Below, in pieces: positions 1-8,641 of a stretch of 64,000 bases of DNA. The notes under the pieces are model-generated. The model was not told the DNA's origin. It was given only the letters and a program-made list of their open reading frames with translations, and made no database searches. The DNA is from Lapidilactobacillus luobeiensis. GTDB lineage: Bacteria; Bacillota; Bacilli; Lactobacillales; Lactobacillaceae. Within the stretch, counting starts at the first letter, position 1, and every line of letters begins with the position of its first letter. The translations under genes were made by a program, and so were the position numbers. The stretch spans positions 155,508-219,507 of the forward strand of contig NZ_BROC01000001.1 in NCBI RefSeq assembly GCF_024345205.1, read 5' to 3'.

Positions 1-779
1 TGGAACGATTAGCGCCACCGGCCTATGCGGAACCGCATGACCCGGTGGGATTGCAGTTAGGACGGCGGGAGCAAGCGGTCCACAAGGTGATGGTCACGTT
101 AGACGTGCGGCCCGAAGTTGTGGCTGAGGCGGTGTCGGCCCAGGTCGATTTGATCATTGCCCATCACCCAATGATGTTCCATCCCGCGATCAACTTAGAT
201 CTGGCGGATCCGCAAAACGCCATGTACGCCACGTTATTGCAACATGACATCAGTGTTTTTGCGGCGCATACAAATCTTGATGAGGTCAGTGGCGGCATGA
301 ACACGTGGCTGGCCGAAGTGCTGGGTTTGACTGAGTTGCGGTCGTTCAATCCGCGTCCGAAAGCCGAGCCGCAATTGGCGGCGTATTTGGGCGTGGTCGG
401 GCGTTTGCCGCAAACGCAAACCGTCCGTGAGTTGGCGGTGACTTGCAAAAGCAAATTTCAGGTCGCTGGGTTACGCTTGATCACGCACCAGCCCGACCAA
501 TTGGTGGAGCAGGTGGCGATCATTGGTGGTGACGGTGGTAAGTTTTATCCGGCAGTGGCTGGGACCGGCGCGCAAGTGTTGATCACAGGTGATGTTTACT
601 ATCATACCGCCCATGATATGTTGGCCCATGGTTTATCGGTGATCGATCCCGGCCATCACATCGAAGCGGTCATCAAGACCAAACTGCCGCCGCTGATCAA
701 CCAGTGGGCCCAGGCCAACAACTGGCAACTCAGCGTGTGTTCGTCCCAACTGAGCACCGATCCGTTTCAATTTATTTAG
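1..779 (+). CDS. Nif3-like dinuclear metal centre protein (5' end outside window)
   Basis: The reading frame is open from the first complete codon at position 3, so the true start lies left of the window. The GTG at 45 is internal, because upstream codons still match the family N-terminus (DPVGLQLG). Metal-ligand motifs are visible: AHHPMMF near the start and DPGHHIEAV near the end. Nif3/YqfO proteins form toroidal hexamers with two metal ions per subunit; their substrate is not settled, although a GTP cyclohydrolase I type 2 label is often attached. In Firmicutes the gene usually follows rpoD and the tRNA methyltransferase trmK, which may lie just outside. A palindromic repeat follows the stop almost immediately. 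The family is secure, the function is not. Confidence 0.9.
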   Translation, partial: ERLAPPAYAEPHDPVGLQLGRREQAVHKVMVTLDVRPEVVAEAVSAQVDLIIAHHPMMFHPAINLDLADPQNAMYATLLQHDISVFAAHTNLDEVSGGMNTWLAEVLGLTELRSFNPRPKAEPQLAAYLGVVGRLPQTQTVRELAVTCKSKFQVAGLRLITHQPDQLVEQVAIIGGDGGKFYPAVAGTGAQVLITGDVYYHTAHDMLAHGLSVIDPGHHIEAVIKTKLPPLINQWAQANNWQLSVCSSQLSTDPFQFI

Positions 780-780
780 C

Positions 781-905
781 AGAGTGTGAGCCACCCCCGT
801 TAGCTTCCGAGCATTAGTCTAGTCAGGATTTTGGAGCGGTCCATGCCTCCAGAAAACTGACGTAGCTAAGTGGAAGAAGTTGGGCAAGCGGATACTTTAA
901 GGCGC
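781..905. repeat. Palindromic repeat, family of ~127-bp units (divergent copy)
   Basis: Read on the minus strand, this stretch aligns with the units at 30.8 and 37.3 kb. Shared blocks in order are a GAGCATTA block, CTAG, GGATTTTGG, a GC-rich centre and GTAGCTAAG. The unit is an imperfect palindrome, so its orientation has little meaning. It fills the gap between the Nif3-like gene and pepT. No coding sense is seen. Confidence 0.6.
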
Positions 906-952
906 AGCGGTCTGCACCAGAAAACACATTTATAAAATTTGGAGGTCTTACC

Positions 953-2188
953 ATGACAAAATATCAACAGCTACTCCCTTTATTCCTTAGTTACGTGAAA
1001 GAAAATACCCGCTCGGACGAAAATTCTACGACAATTCCTTCAACGGAACGTCAAGTCATTTTTCTAAACAAGTTGGTCCAGCAATTAAAGGATCTGGGCT
1101 TGGCGGAAGTAAAGTATAACGAAACTAATGGCTACGTGACCGCGCTTTTGCCAAGTAACCAAGCCAAAAAAGTGCCAACGATCGGATTTTTGGCCCATGT
1201 GGATACCGCTGATTTCAACGCGGAAGGGATTTCCCCGCAAATCGTTGAGAATTATGACGGTCAAGCCATTATTCCGCTTGATGCGGCTGGTAACTATGTC
1301 TTGGATCCAGCGGAATTTCCGGCGCTGACCCATTATGCGGGGCATACTTTGATCACCACCGATGGCAGTACGCTGCTTGGTTCCGATGACAAATCAGGGG
1401 TGGCCGAGATTATGACCGCGCTGGCGTATTTGTTGGCCCATCCGGAAATCAAGCACGGTGATTTGAAGGTTGGTTTTGGCCCTGACGAAGAAATCGGGAC
1501 CGGCGCCGATAAGTTTGATGTGGCTGATTTTAACGCTGATTTCGCTTATACCGTTGATGGCGGTCCCGAAGGTCAGTTGGAATACGAGACGTTTAGCGCC
1601 GCGGCCTTAGAAGTTACCATCGCCGGCAAAAACGTGCACCCTAGCACGGCCAAGGGGATCATGGTCAACGCCTTACAACTGGGAATCGATTTCCAAAACG
1701 CTTTACCAGCGGCGGAAGTCCCAGAAAAAACGGATGGTCGCGAAGGCTTTTTCCATCTGTTGAGCTTCAATGGGACCGTTGATGAAGCGAAAATGTCTTA
1801 TATCATTCGGGATTTTGAACGCGATGGTTTGGCGCGACGCAAGGCTTTGGTGGAAACGATCGCGGCGAAATTGAACGAGCCATTTACCCAACCGCGCGTT
1901 CAAGTGAAGATGTATGATCAATATTACAACATGGTCGAAGTGATGAAGGACCATATGGACGTGGTTGAATTGGCGGAGCGGGCCATGGTCGCCCTAGGAA
2001 TCACCCCCGATGAAGAACCTGTTCGCGGCGGCACCGATGGCTCCAAAATCTCCTTCATGGGCTTGCCAACGCCGAACTTATTCGCAGGCGGCGAGAATAT
2101 GCACGGCCGTTACGAATTCGTTTCGTTGCAAGTGATGGAAAAAGCGGTGGACGTGATCTTGAAGATCAGTGAATTGAATGCCCAATAA
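953..2188 (+). CDS. pepT: Peptidase T (tripeptide aminopeptidase)
   Basis: 411 aa, the usual length for PepT, a cytoplasmic M20B zinc aminopeptidase that removes the N-terminal residue from tripeptides. Visible motifs are AHVDTADF (His82 and Asp84 as metal ligand and helper), [11 protein letters not shown] with the bridging Asp, PDEEIGTGA with the catalytic Glu, and GGTDGSKIS followed by [10 protein letters not shown] with the last His ligand. The ATG at 953 has a GGAGGT box. The gene fits the peptide-scavenging life of lactic acid bacteria. Its last 11 bases overlap the predicted start of aroE, so translation of the aro genes may be coupled to it. GATC sites seem sparser here than in the aro genes. 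Confidence 0.95.
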   Translation: MTKYQQLLPLFLSYVKENTRSDENSTTIPSTERQVIFLNKLVQQLKDLGLAEVKYNETNGYVTALLPSNQAKKVPTIGFLAHVDTADFNAEGISPQIVENYDGQAIIPLDAAGNYVLDPAEFPALTHYAGHTLITTDGSTLLGSDDKSGVAEIMTALAYLLAHPEIKHGDLKVGFGPDEEIGTGADKFDVADFNADFAYTVDGGPEGQLEYETFSAAALEVTIAGKNVHPSTAKGIMVNALQLGIDFQNALPAAEVPEKTDGREGFFHLLSFNGTVDEAKMSYIIRDFERDGLARRKALVETIAAKLNEPFTQPRVQVKMYDQYYNMVEVMKDHMDVVELAERAMVALGITPDEEPVRGGTDGSKISFMGLPTPNLFAGGENMHGRYEFVSLQVMEKAVDVILKISELNAQ

Positions 2189-3083
2189 GCAAAGATTAAA
2201 TTCATCTGATTTTTTATGGCCGGAAAACACGATCAATGGCGCTACGAAGGTTTATGGGTTGTTGGCGCACCCGGCCCAGCATAGTTTGTCACCCTTGTTA
2301 CACAACCAAGGTTTTGCGGCCAATCAAATCAATGCAGTTTATTTGGCTTTCGACAGTGGTGGTCATGATGGTGCTGCCTTGACGACTAGTCTGCGCACCT
2401 TGGATCTTGCAGGCTGCAATCTTTCTTTGCCTGATAAAGAAACGGTTTTGCCTTTTTTAGATGAATTGACACCAGATGCTCGCTTGATCGGCGCTGTCAA
2501 TACAGTTAAAAATAATAACGGTTACCTGATCGGTAGTAATACGGATGGACGCGGCTTTGTCCAAGGACTGGTCACAGCAGGCATTGATCTGCACAATAGT
2601 CGGGTGGTATTACTAGGCGCCGGTGCCGCAGCACGAGCGATCTTAGTGGCTTTGGCGCAAGCAGAAACTCAGCAGCTCCAAGTTTTCCAACGGCGGACGA
2701 GTGTTCATTTCGTCCAGCTACAACAATTACTAGATGCACTGGGACAAGCCGTGATCACTGCTCGCGATTGGTCAGAATTGGCGCAGGTCGATTGGCAACA
2801 AGTCGATTTAGTGATCAACGCCACGAATCTTGGTTTCGGTGACCATCAAGGAGCAAGTCCATTGGCACTGAGCCAATTGCAGCAACTTCCGACCACTGCC
2901 AGTGTTTGGGATGTGATCTACCAGCCGCGGCAAAGTGAATTGTTGCGTTTGGCGCAGAGTTGCGGTCTGGCGACCCATAATGGTTTGGCGATGTTGCTGT
3001 ATCAGGCTGATTTAGCGTTTCAGATTTGGACAGGTCAACATCTGCCGCTCAGACAGCTCCAGAATTATTTAAAAATAAAGTGA
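2178..3083 (+). CDS. aroE: Shikimate dehydrogenase
   Basis: 301 aa. Reduces 3-dehydroshikimate to shikimate with NADPH, in the cytoplasm. The shikimate-binding pair is in HSLSPLLHN (Ser36 and Ser38). The catalytic Lys is probably Lys87 in SLPDKE, where most relatives have a VPxK-type motif. Asp123 lies in SNTDGRGF. The nucleotide-binding loop is GAGAAARA at about 147-154. The ATG at 2178 lies inside the end of pepT and has only a weak ribosome site, so the start is less certain than the gene; recognisable family sequence begins near residue 22. First gene of a six-gene aromatic run with gaps or overlaps of a few bases. Confidence 0.92.
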   Translation: MPNKQRLNSSDFLWPENTINGATKVYGLLAHPAQHSLSPLLHNQGFAANQINAVYLAFDSGGHDGAALTTSLRTLDLAGCNLSLPDKETVLPFLDELTPDARLIGAVNTVKNNNGYLIGSNTDGRGFVQGLVTAGIDLHNSRVVLLGAGAAARAILVALAQAETQQLQVFQRRTSVHFVQLQQLLDALGQAVITARDWSELAQVDWQQVDLVINATNLGFGDHQGASPLALSQLQQLPTTASVWDVIYQPRQSELLRLAQSCGLATHNGLAMLLYQADLAFQIWTGQHLPLRQLQNYLKIK

Positions 3084-3092
3084 GGTTTTATT

Positions 3093-4145
3093 TTGATCAT
3101 TCAATTTAAACAGCCAGTTAATCAAGCAATCATGCAAGAGATCTTGCGTAAGTTGAAAGAAGCGCATTATCATGGGATCTTGGTCAAACATCATTTGGTG
3201 ATCTTTGATGTGGATCATTTGGATCTTAATCAGCGCGAGCAGGCAGCAGTCGCTCAGGTGATCACCAAGCAACCTCGCTATGTTCTTGGTAGCCGCGTTT
3301 TTCAGCCGGAGGACACGATCATTCGGACTGCCCATAATCAAATCGGCGGCGCTAATTTCACGGTCATGGCTGGTCCATGTTCAGTCGAGAATCAAGCAAT
3401 GATCACTGAATTGGCTGCCAAAGTCAAAACAGCAGGCGCGACCGTCATTCGTGGCGGGGCGTTCAAGCCACGGACGTCACCCTATGATTTTCAAGGTCTA
3501 GGTGAGACTGGCTTACGCTATTTGCGCGCGGCCGCTGATGAACAAGGACTTGATGTGATCACCGAGGTCATGTCCGAAGCAGAGATCGGGATCGCGGCGC
3601 CTTATACCGATATTTTTCAGATCGGCGCGCGTAATATGCAGAATTTTGATCTCTTGAAGGCAGTGGGCAAAGCTGGCAAACCAGTGGCGCTCAAGCGTGG
3701 CCTGGCAGCAACGATCGATGAGATGCTGAACGCCGCAGAATACATCGCCGCTCAAGGTAACTTACAGATCATCTTGGTCGAGCGCGGCATTCGCTCGTTT
3801 GACAGTACTTATACACGAAATGTTTTAGACGTGGGGGCAATCGCAGTTTTACGCAAGTTGAGTCACTATCCTGTGATCGTGGATCCTAGTCACGCCTCAG
3901 GGCACGCTGATTTGGTCGCGTCTTTGGCAAAAGCGGGAGTGGCGGCAGGTGCTCAAGGCATGTTGGTCGAAGTGCACCAAGATCCGGCTAAAGCTTTATC
4001 TGACGCGGCCCAACAATTGACCCCAGCAGCGTTTGCACCGCTTGTTCAACAAGTTCAACAGATCCATGCTTTGGTGCAAGAACCAATGCAAGGACCAGCA
4101 AACTCAACTTCTGTTATGAAAAAAAATGTTGAAGCTCATGACTGA
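3093..4145 (+). CDS. aroF: 3-deoxy-7-phosphoheptulonate (DAHP) synthase, type I beta
   Basis: 350 aa. Condenses phosphoenolpyruvate and erythrose 4-phosphate, the entry step of the shikimate pathway. Residues 1-70 form an N-terminal ferredoxin-like domain of the kind that gives tyrosine or phenylalanine feedback control in Thermotoga-type enzymes. The barrel carries MAGPCSVEN (metal Cys96), GGAFKPRTSPYDFQG (Lys125 region) and VDPSHASGH. The start is TTG at 3093 behind GAGG. The frame ends inside the start of aroB. That a regulatory domain is present is seen; feedback control is inferred from the family. The symbol varies between annotations (aroA, aroF or aroG). Confidence 0.93.
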   Translation: MIIQFKQPVNQAIMQEILRKLKEAHYHGILVKHHLVIFDVDHLDLNQREQAAVAQVITKQPRYVLGSRVFQPEDTIIRTAHNQIGGANFTVMAGPCSVENQAMITELAAKVKTAGATVIRGGAFKPRTSPYDFQGLGETGLRYLRAAADEQGLDVITEVMSEAEIGIAAPYTDIFQIGARNMQNFDLLKAVGKAGKPVALKRGLAATIDEMLNAAEYIAAQGNLQIILVERGIRSFDSTYTRNVLDVGAIAVLRKLSHYPVIVDPSHASGHADLVASLAKAGVAAGAQGMLVEVHQDPAKALSDAAQQLTPAAFAPLVQQVQQIHALVQEPMQGPANSTSVMKKNVEAHD

Positions 4146-5262
4146 ACATATTGCAACCAGTGAGCGCCGTGATGATAAACCACAACGATGGACGCTAGCA
4201 TTGGCGGATAAAACGACCCAGGTCATCTCAGGCAAAGGGGCGCGGCAATACTTGCTTTCATTTTTGAAAACGACCGCGGCGCAAAAGCTGTTGGTTTTAA
4301 GCGACGACAATGTGGCGCCGCTTTATTTGCGTTCCCTGACCAGCCAATTACAAGCGGCCAACTATCAAGTGGTGACGAAAGTCGTTCCTGCTGGTGAGGC
4401 AACTAAGAATCTCCAACAGGTCAACACACTTTACGACCTGTTATTACAAAAGAAGTTCTCTCGCCGTGATATTTTGTTAGCTTTGGGCGGTGGGGTGATT
4501 GGAGACCTTGGGGCGTTTGTGGCAAGTACCTATATGCGGGGGATGGCTTTGATCCAAGTTCCAACGACAGTCGTGGCGCAGGGAGACAGTAGCCTAGGCG
4601 GTAAAACTGCTGTTGATCTTGCGATGACAAAAAATTTGATCGGTAGTTTTTATCCGGCTCAAGCTGTTTTCAGCGATCCAGAATTTCTTGTCAGTTTGCC
4701 GCCCCGCGAGTTGAGTAGTGGCTTGGCAGAAATGATCAAATGTTTGCTGATCAGTCCTGACCAGCCCACTGCGCGCAACTTGTTGGCTGGGCTTCCGACA
4801 GATTTTTTACAAACACGAGTTGGTCTGGCGTCATTAGTGGCCCAAGGTGCGCGTGTCAAATCAGACTTGGTCCAGCGTGATTTCTATGACTTTAAGGAAC
4901 GCCGTTATTTGAATTTTGGTCATACGGTCGGCCATGCCGTTGAGGCGCTGGCTGCAGGACGATTACGTCATGGCGAGGCTGTCAGTATTGGGATGGTCGC
5001 GATTTTGCAAGCTTTAGTGACGCATCAGTTGATCCCGGCGCAGTTGTTGTTGCTGGTAACCACGAAACTAAAAGCTTTAAGATTGCCCACAACAATCCCG
5101 GCGACGATGACCAGTCAACAGCTGCTGGCTAAGATTGCTTTAGACAAGAAGGTCGCGGCCGGGCAGGTCGAACTGGTCTTGCTCCATGATTGGGGGCAGC
5201 CTTATTTACAAAAAATACCGTTAACAAAGCTAGCAACTTGGCTGGGGTGGTCAACATGTTGA
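4126..5262 (+). CDS. aroB: 3-dehydroquinate synthase
   Basis: 378 aa from ATG 4126, or 374 aa from ATG 4138. Neither has a clear ribosome site, and both overlap the end of the DAHP synthase gene, suggesting coupled translation. Converts DAHP to 3-dehydroquinate using NAD and zinc. Motifs are LGGGVIGDLGAF (NAD loop, about 120-131), QVPTTVVAQGDSSLGGKTAVD, and the zinc-binding set: Glu in GLAEMIK, then His in GHTVGHAVE and RHGEAVSIGM. Length is normal. Followed by aroC, whose start overlaps the stop. Confidence 0.93.
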   Translation: MLKLMTEHIATSERRDDKPQRWTLALADKTTQVISGKGARQYLLSFLKTTAAQKLLVLSDDNVAPLYLRSLTSQLQAANYQVVTKVVPAGEATKNLQQVNTLYDLLLQKKFSRRDILLALGGGVIGDLGAFVASTYMRGMALIQVPTTVVAQGDSSLGGKTAVDLAMTKNLIGSFYPAQAVFSDPEFLVSLPPRELSSGLAEMIKCLLISPDQPTARNLLAGLPTDFLQTRVGLASLVAQGARVKSDLVQRDFYDFKERRYLNFGHTVGHAVEALAAGRLRHGEAVSIGMVAILQALVTHQLIPAQLLLLVTTKLKALRLPTTIPATMTSQQLLAKIALDKKVAAGQVELVLLHDWGQPYLQKIPLTKLATWLGWSTC

Positions 5263-6491
5263 GTTATGTCACAGCTGGTGAGTCTCACGGTCCCTATTTA
5301 TCGGCGATCATTAGTGGTTTTCCAGCCAATGTATCGTTAAGTCAAACAACCTTATTGGCTGATCTGGCCCAACGGCAAAAGGGTTATGGTCGCGGTGGTC
5401 GGATGCAGATCGAGACAGATCAAGTGCAGATCACCAGTGGTGTTCGCTTCGGTCAAACTTTAGGCGGGCCGATCGGGTTGCTTTTACCTAACCAGGACTT
5501 CGCGAATTGGCAAGAGATCATGTCTGTTTGGCCCACGGCTTCCAATAATGCCAGCGGTCAGTTAAGCTCAGCGGCGCGACGGAAACGAACAGTGACCCAA
5601 CCCCGCCCAGGTCATGCCGATCTAAGCGGTGCGCTAAAGTATGGGCAGCAACAAGATCTGCGTAATGTTTTGGAACGCGCCAGTGCCCGTGAGACTGCGA
5701 TGCGGGTGGCAGTCGGCAGCCTTTGCCGCCAATTTTTGCAACGATTCGGGATCGAGGTCTTGGGCTGGGTCAGCGCGATCGGGACTGCAACGATCCCTTC
5801 ATCTGTTCAAAAGACGGCCAGTGGGGCGCAAACTCTACCAGAATTTGCCAAATGGCAGGACCGAGTCAGCCGTGATCCGGTGCGCACGTTGAATGACCAG
5901 GCCATGCAGGCAATGTGTCAAGAGATCGATCGTGCCCAGGCCGAAGGAACAACATTAGGTGGGCAGATCAGGGTAGTCGTTTTGGGTCTACCGATCGGAC
6001 TGGGCTCTTATGTTTCCGCCACAGACAAATTGGATGGTCGTTTAGCGCAAGCATTACTGAGCATCAATGCCATCAAAGGAATCAGTTTTGGCTCCGGCTT
6101 TGAGCTGGGTCAGCAATGGGGCCGAGCAACACTGGATCCGATCGTTGCCACGACAGCAGGTTTTTCACGAACCAGCAATCATCAAGGCGGGTTGGAAGGT
6201 GGTATGACCAATGGCCAACCATTGGTGATCGATCTGGTAATGAAGCCGATCCCGACACAACCGCAAGGCGCACCGACAGTGGATCTACGCACCATGACCG
6301 CCAGTCGGGCAACAGTGCAGCGTTCTGATGTGACCGCCGTTCCCGCAGCTTCCGTGATTGCTCAAAATATGACCGCGATCGTTTTGATGCAGGCCTTTTG
6401 CGACATGTTTGGCGGCGATGAATTTGGGCGGATCAAGGCAGCTTATCAGTATTATTTGGATACGATCAAAACAGATTTTTTTGAAAAATAA
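5256..6491 (+). CDS. aroC: Chorismate synthase
   Basis: 411 aa from ATG 5256, which overlaps the aroB stop and has GGGGTGG upstream. An in-frame start at 5190 would add 22 residues inside aroB and does not match the family. Forms chorismate from EPSP using reduced FMN. Key features are GESHG near the N-terminus, GRGGRMQIETDQV, RPGHADLSGALKYG with the second catalytic His, ERASARETA, and GGLEGGMTNGQPL. In several lactobacilli tyrA follows aroC. Here a 110-bp gap leads straight to aroA. Confidence 0.94.
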   Translation: MLSYVTAGESHGPYLSAIISGFPANVSLSQTTLLADLAQRQKGYGRGGRMQIETDQVQITSGVRFGQTLGGPIGLLLPNQDFANWQEIMSVWPTASNNASGQLSSAARRKRTVTQPRPGHADLSGALKYGQQQDLRNVLERASARETAMRVAVGSLCRQFLQRFGIEVLGWVSAIGTATIPSSVQKTASGAQTLPEFAKWQDRVSRDPVRTLNDQAMQAMCQEIDRAQAEGTTLGGQIRVVVLGLPIGLGSYVSATDKLDGRLAQALLSINAIKGISFGSGFELGQQWGRATLDPIVATTAGFSRTSNHQGGLEGGMTNGQPLVIDLVMKPIPTQPQGAPTVDLRTMTASRATVQRSDVTAVPAASVIAQNMTAIVLMQAFCDMFGGDEFGRIKAAYQYYLDTIKTDFFEK

Positions 6492-6601
6492 GGCTTGCTC
6501 TATCAAAGCCTTGCTGAGATAAGATAGTTTTTTGCCGGCTATCACTGTCTTGTGACTTGATACTGGCAACTGTTTTTGGAATCACGAAAGGAAGCGATCT
6601 T

Positions 6602-7948
6602 GTGACAACGCTGACGACCCTTTTTGCGACTGGATTTGATCCGACGACCAGCGCTGGACTGACCGGCACCTATCAGACACCCGGTGATAAAAGTATTTCC
6701 CATCGCGCGTTATTGTTAGGCGCTTTAGCTCAGGGTACTACGGTGATCAATGGGTTATTGCCTGCTGGCGATATTCTTTCAACCCGGCAAGCGTTACAAA
6801 CTTTGGGGATCACCATCAAAACTAAGGGCGCAGTCACTGAAGTGAGCGGTCAAGGCGGCTGGCGATTTCAACCTGTTCAAGAAAAAATCGAGCTTGATCT
6901 TGGTAATTCTGGGACGACAACGCGCCTCTTGCTGGGCTTACTGGCCCGTCAGCGTTTTACGAGTCATTTACGGGGCGATATCAGTCTCTCTCAACGGCCT
7001 TTAGCCGATATTATCGAACCTTTAAGTGAGATGGGGGCCAAATTCCAAACAGTGACAGCAACGTTACCCTTATCGATCGCACCAAATCAGTGGCTCAATG
7101 GTCTGCGCTATCGTTTGCCTGTCGCTAGTGCGCAATTGAAAAGCGCGTTGATCTTGGCGGCGCTGCAGGCGGATCAACCTAGTGTATTCTGGGAATTAGC
7201 ACCGACTCGTGATCATACTGAACGTCTTTTGCGCTTATTTGGTGCTCAAGTGCTGACGAATGCCGGTAAGATCCAGGTTACCCCCCAGAGGCGGCCTTTA
7301 CAGGCCCAAAAGTTAACGATCCCTGGTGATCCTTCTAGCGCGGCATTTATGATCTGTGCCGCGTTGTTGCGGCCCAATAGTGAATTAACGATCGCCAATC
7401 ACAGTCTAAACCCAACCAGAACAGGGTTGTTGCGACTGTTGCAAGATCTTGGCGCGCCGATCACGATTTTACCAGCAAGTCAAACCGGAACGGTTGAACC
7501 AGCCGCAGATATTTTAGTCAAAACTTGGTCACGACCTTCTGGTACGATCAGGATCGACCAACACAATCTTGGCGGCCTGATCGATGAAGTTCCTTTGTTG
7601 GCATTACTGGCGACCCAATTGCCGGGAACCTCAGTCATCACCGACGCGGAGACTTTACGGCATAAAGAAACAGATCGGTTAGCGGTGATTTCTGAGCAAT
7701 TACGTTTGTTTGGCGGCCAGATCGACGAACAGCCAGCGGGATTGATCATTCATGGTGGCTCGGCGCTCCAAGTACCGACTGTTGCTGACCTAGATAGTCA
7801 TGGTGATCACCGGATCGCGATGATGCTGGTCATTGCCGAATTATTAGTCAAAGCCAAACTACCGATCCGTGGCTTGAATAGCATCGCTATTTCTAATCCC
7901 ACTTTTTTGACCGATCTAGTGCGCGCGTTAGCAGGTGGCCGATCATGA
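6602..7948 (+). CDS. aroA: 3-phosphoshikimate 1-carboxyvinyltransferase (EPSP synthase)
   Basis: 448 aa from GTG 6602, chosen because AAAGGAAG at 6587-6594 sits 7 bases upstream; a longer frame from 6557 would overlap this site. Transfers the enolpyruvyl group of PEP to shikimate 3-phosphate. Motifs are PGDKSISHRALLLGA (Lys30 and Arg35 region), LGNSGTTTRLLLGLL, the DEVPLLALLA Asp loop, and HKETDRLAVI. Both repeated half-domains are complete. Its last four bases overlap the aroK start (ATGA). Confidence 0.94.
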   Translation: MTTLTTLFATGFDPTTSAGLTGTYQTPGDKSISHRALLLGALAQGTTVINGLLPAGDILSTRQALQTLGITIKTKGAVTEVSGQGGWRFQPVQEKIELDLGNSGTTTRLLLGLLARQRFTSHLRGDISLSQRPLADIIEPLSEMGAKFQTVTATLPLSIAPNQWLNGLRYRLPVASAQLKSALILAALQADQPSVFWELAPTRDHTERLLRLFGAQVLTNAGKIQVTPQRRPLQAQKLTIPGDPSSAAFMICAALLRPNSELTIANHSLNPTRTGLLRLLQDLGAPITILPASQTGTVEPAADILVKTWSRPSGTIRIDQHNLGGLIDEVPLLALLATQLPGTSVITDAETLRHKETDRLAVISEQLRLFGGQIDEQPAGLIIHGGSALQVPTVADLDSHGDHRIAMMLVIAELLVKAKLPIRGLNSIAISNPTFLTDLVRALAGGRS

Positions 7949-8460
7949 CTTTGATCTTGATTGGTTTTATGGGTGTTGGTAAAAGCACAGTGGCCCATGC
8001 TTTGGCCCAACGCTATCAATTGTCAGCTGTTGATTTGGATCAGGTCATCAGCCAAACTTACGGGCCGATCGAAAAGATTTTTGACCGTGCTGGTGAAGCC
8101 GAGTTTCGTCGATTGGAATACCAGACCTTAGCTCGCTGCCTACAAGGACAAGGATCTCCTGATGTGCTCGCATTAGGCGGTGGTATCGTTGAAACGCCGG
8201 CCAGCCAGCAACTTTTACGGAGACAAGCTCAAGTTCTTTGGCTAAACGGCAGCTTTGAGTTATCTTGGCAACGGATCGATCATGCCGCTGGTCGTCCCCT
8301 GGTCGCGACCCTGACGCGCAATGGTCTACTTCAACGCTTTGAGCAGCGCCAGCAACTTTACGCGGATGTGGCGACTGATCAGTTGGCCTTAAATGAACCC
8401 GTTCCACCGCCGGCAGAATTGGCCGCTACGATCTATCAACATTTCTTTGACCTAAGCTAA
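7945..8460 (+). CDS. aroK: Shikimate kinase
   Basis: 171 aa, normal length. Phosphorylates shikimate at the 3-hydroxyl using ATP. Walker A GFMGVGKST is at 7-15, the shikimate- and magnesium-binding Asp pair VDLD is at about 29-32, AEFRRLE follows, and LALGGGIVE gives the substrate-binding glycine loop. GRPL carries the lid arginine. Start ATG 7945 overlaps the aroA stop. Last gene of the aro run; a strong terminator follows. The run has no 3-dehydroquinate dehydratase (aroD) or tyrA, so these must be elsewhere if the pathway is complete. Confidence 0.93.
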   Translation: MTLILIGFMGVGKSTVAHALAQRYQLSAVDLDQVISQTYGPIEKIFDRAGEAEFRRLEYQTLARCLQGQGSPDVLALGGGIVETPASQQLLRRQAQVLWLNGSFELSWQRIDHAAGRPLVATLTRNGLLQRFEQRQQLYADVATDQLALNEPVPPPAELAATIYQHFFDLS

Positions 8461-8482
8461 CGCGAGCTAATCTCAGCGTATC

Positions 8483-8522
8483 AAAAACCACCAAAAATCA
8501 CATTGGATTTTGGTGGTTTTTT
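8483..8522 (+). terminator. Rho-independent terminator after aroK
   Basis: AAAACCACCAAAAATC pairs with GATTTTGGTGGTTTT across a short loop and runs into a T tract. It closes the pepT-aro run. Confidence 0.9.
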
Positions 8523-8641
8523 GATTACTCAGCGCTGTGTCTTAGTTGAATGAGCAAGTGCTATTTCCGAACGTTTATTCAAACAAGGTTCTGAGCTGGT
8601 GTTTTCGCTAAGCTCTAGGCGCCAATTGGACTTCAAAATGT

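Noticed and set aside
8523..8641. Another copy of the palindromic repeat between aroK and the dipeptidase gene
   Set aside because: Only short scattered words match; no palindromic centre and no consistent order of blocks.
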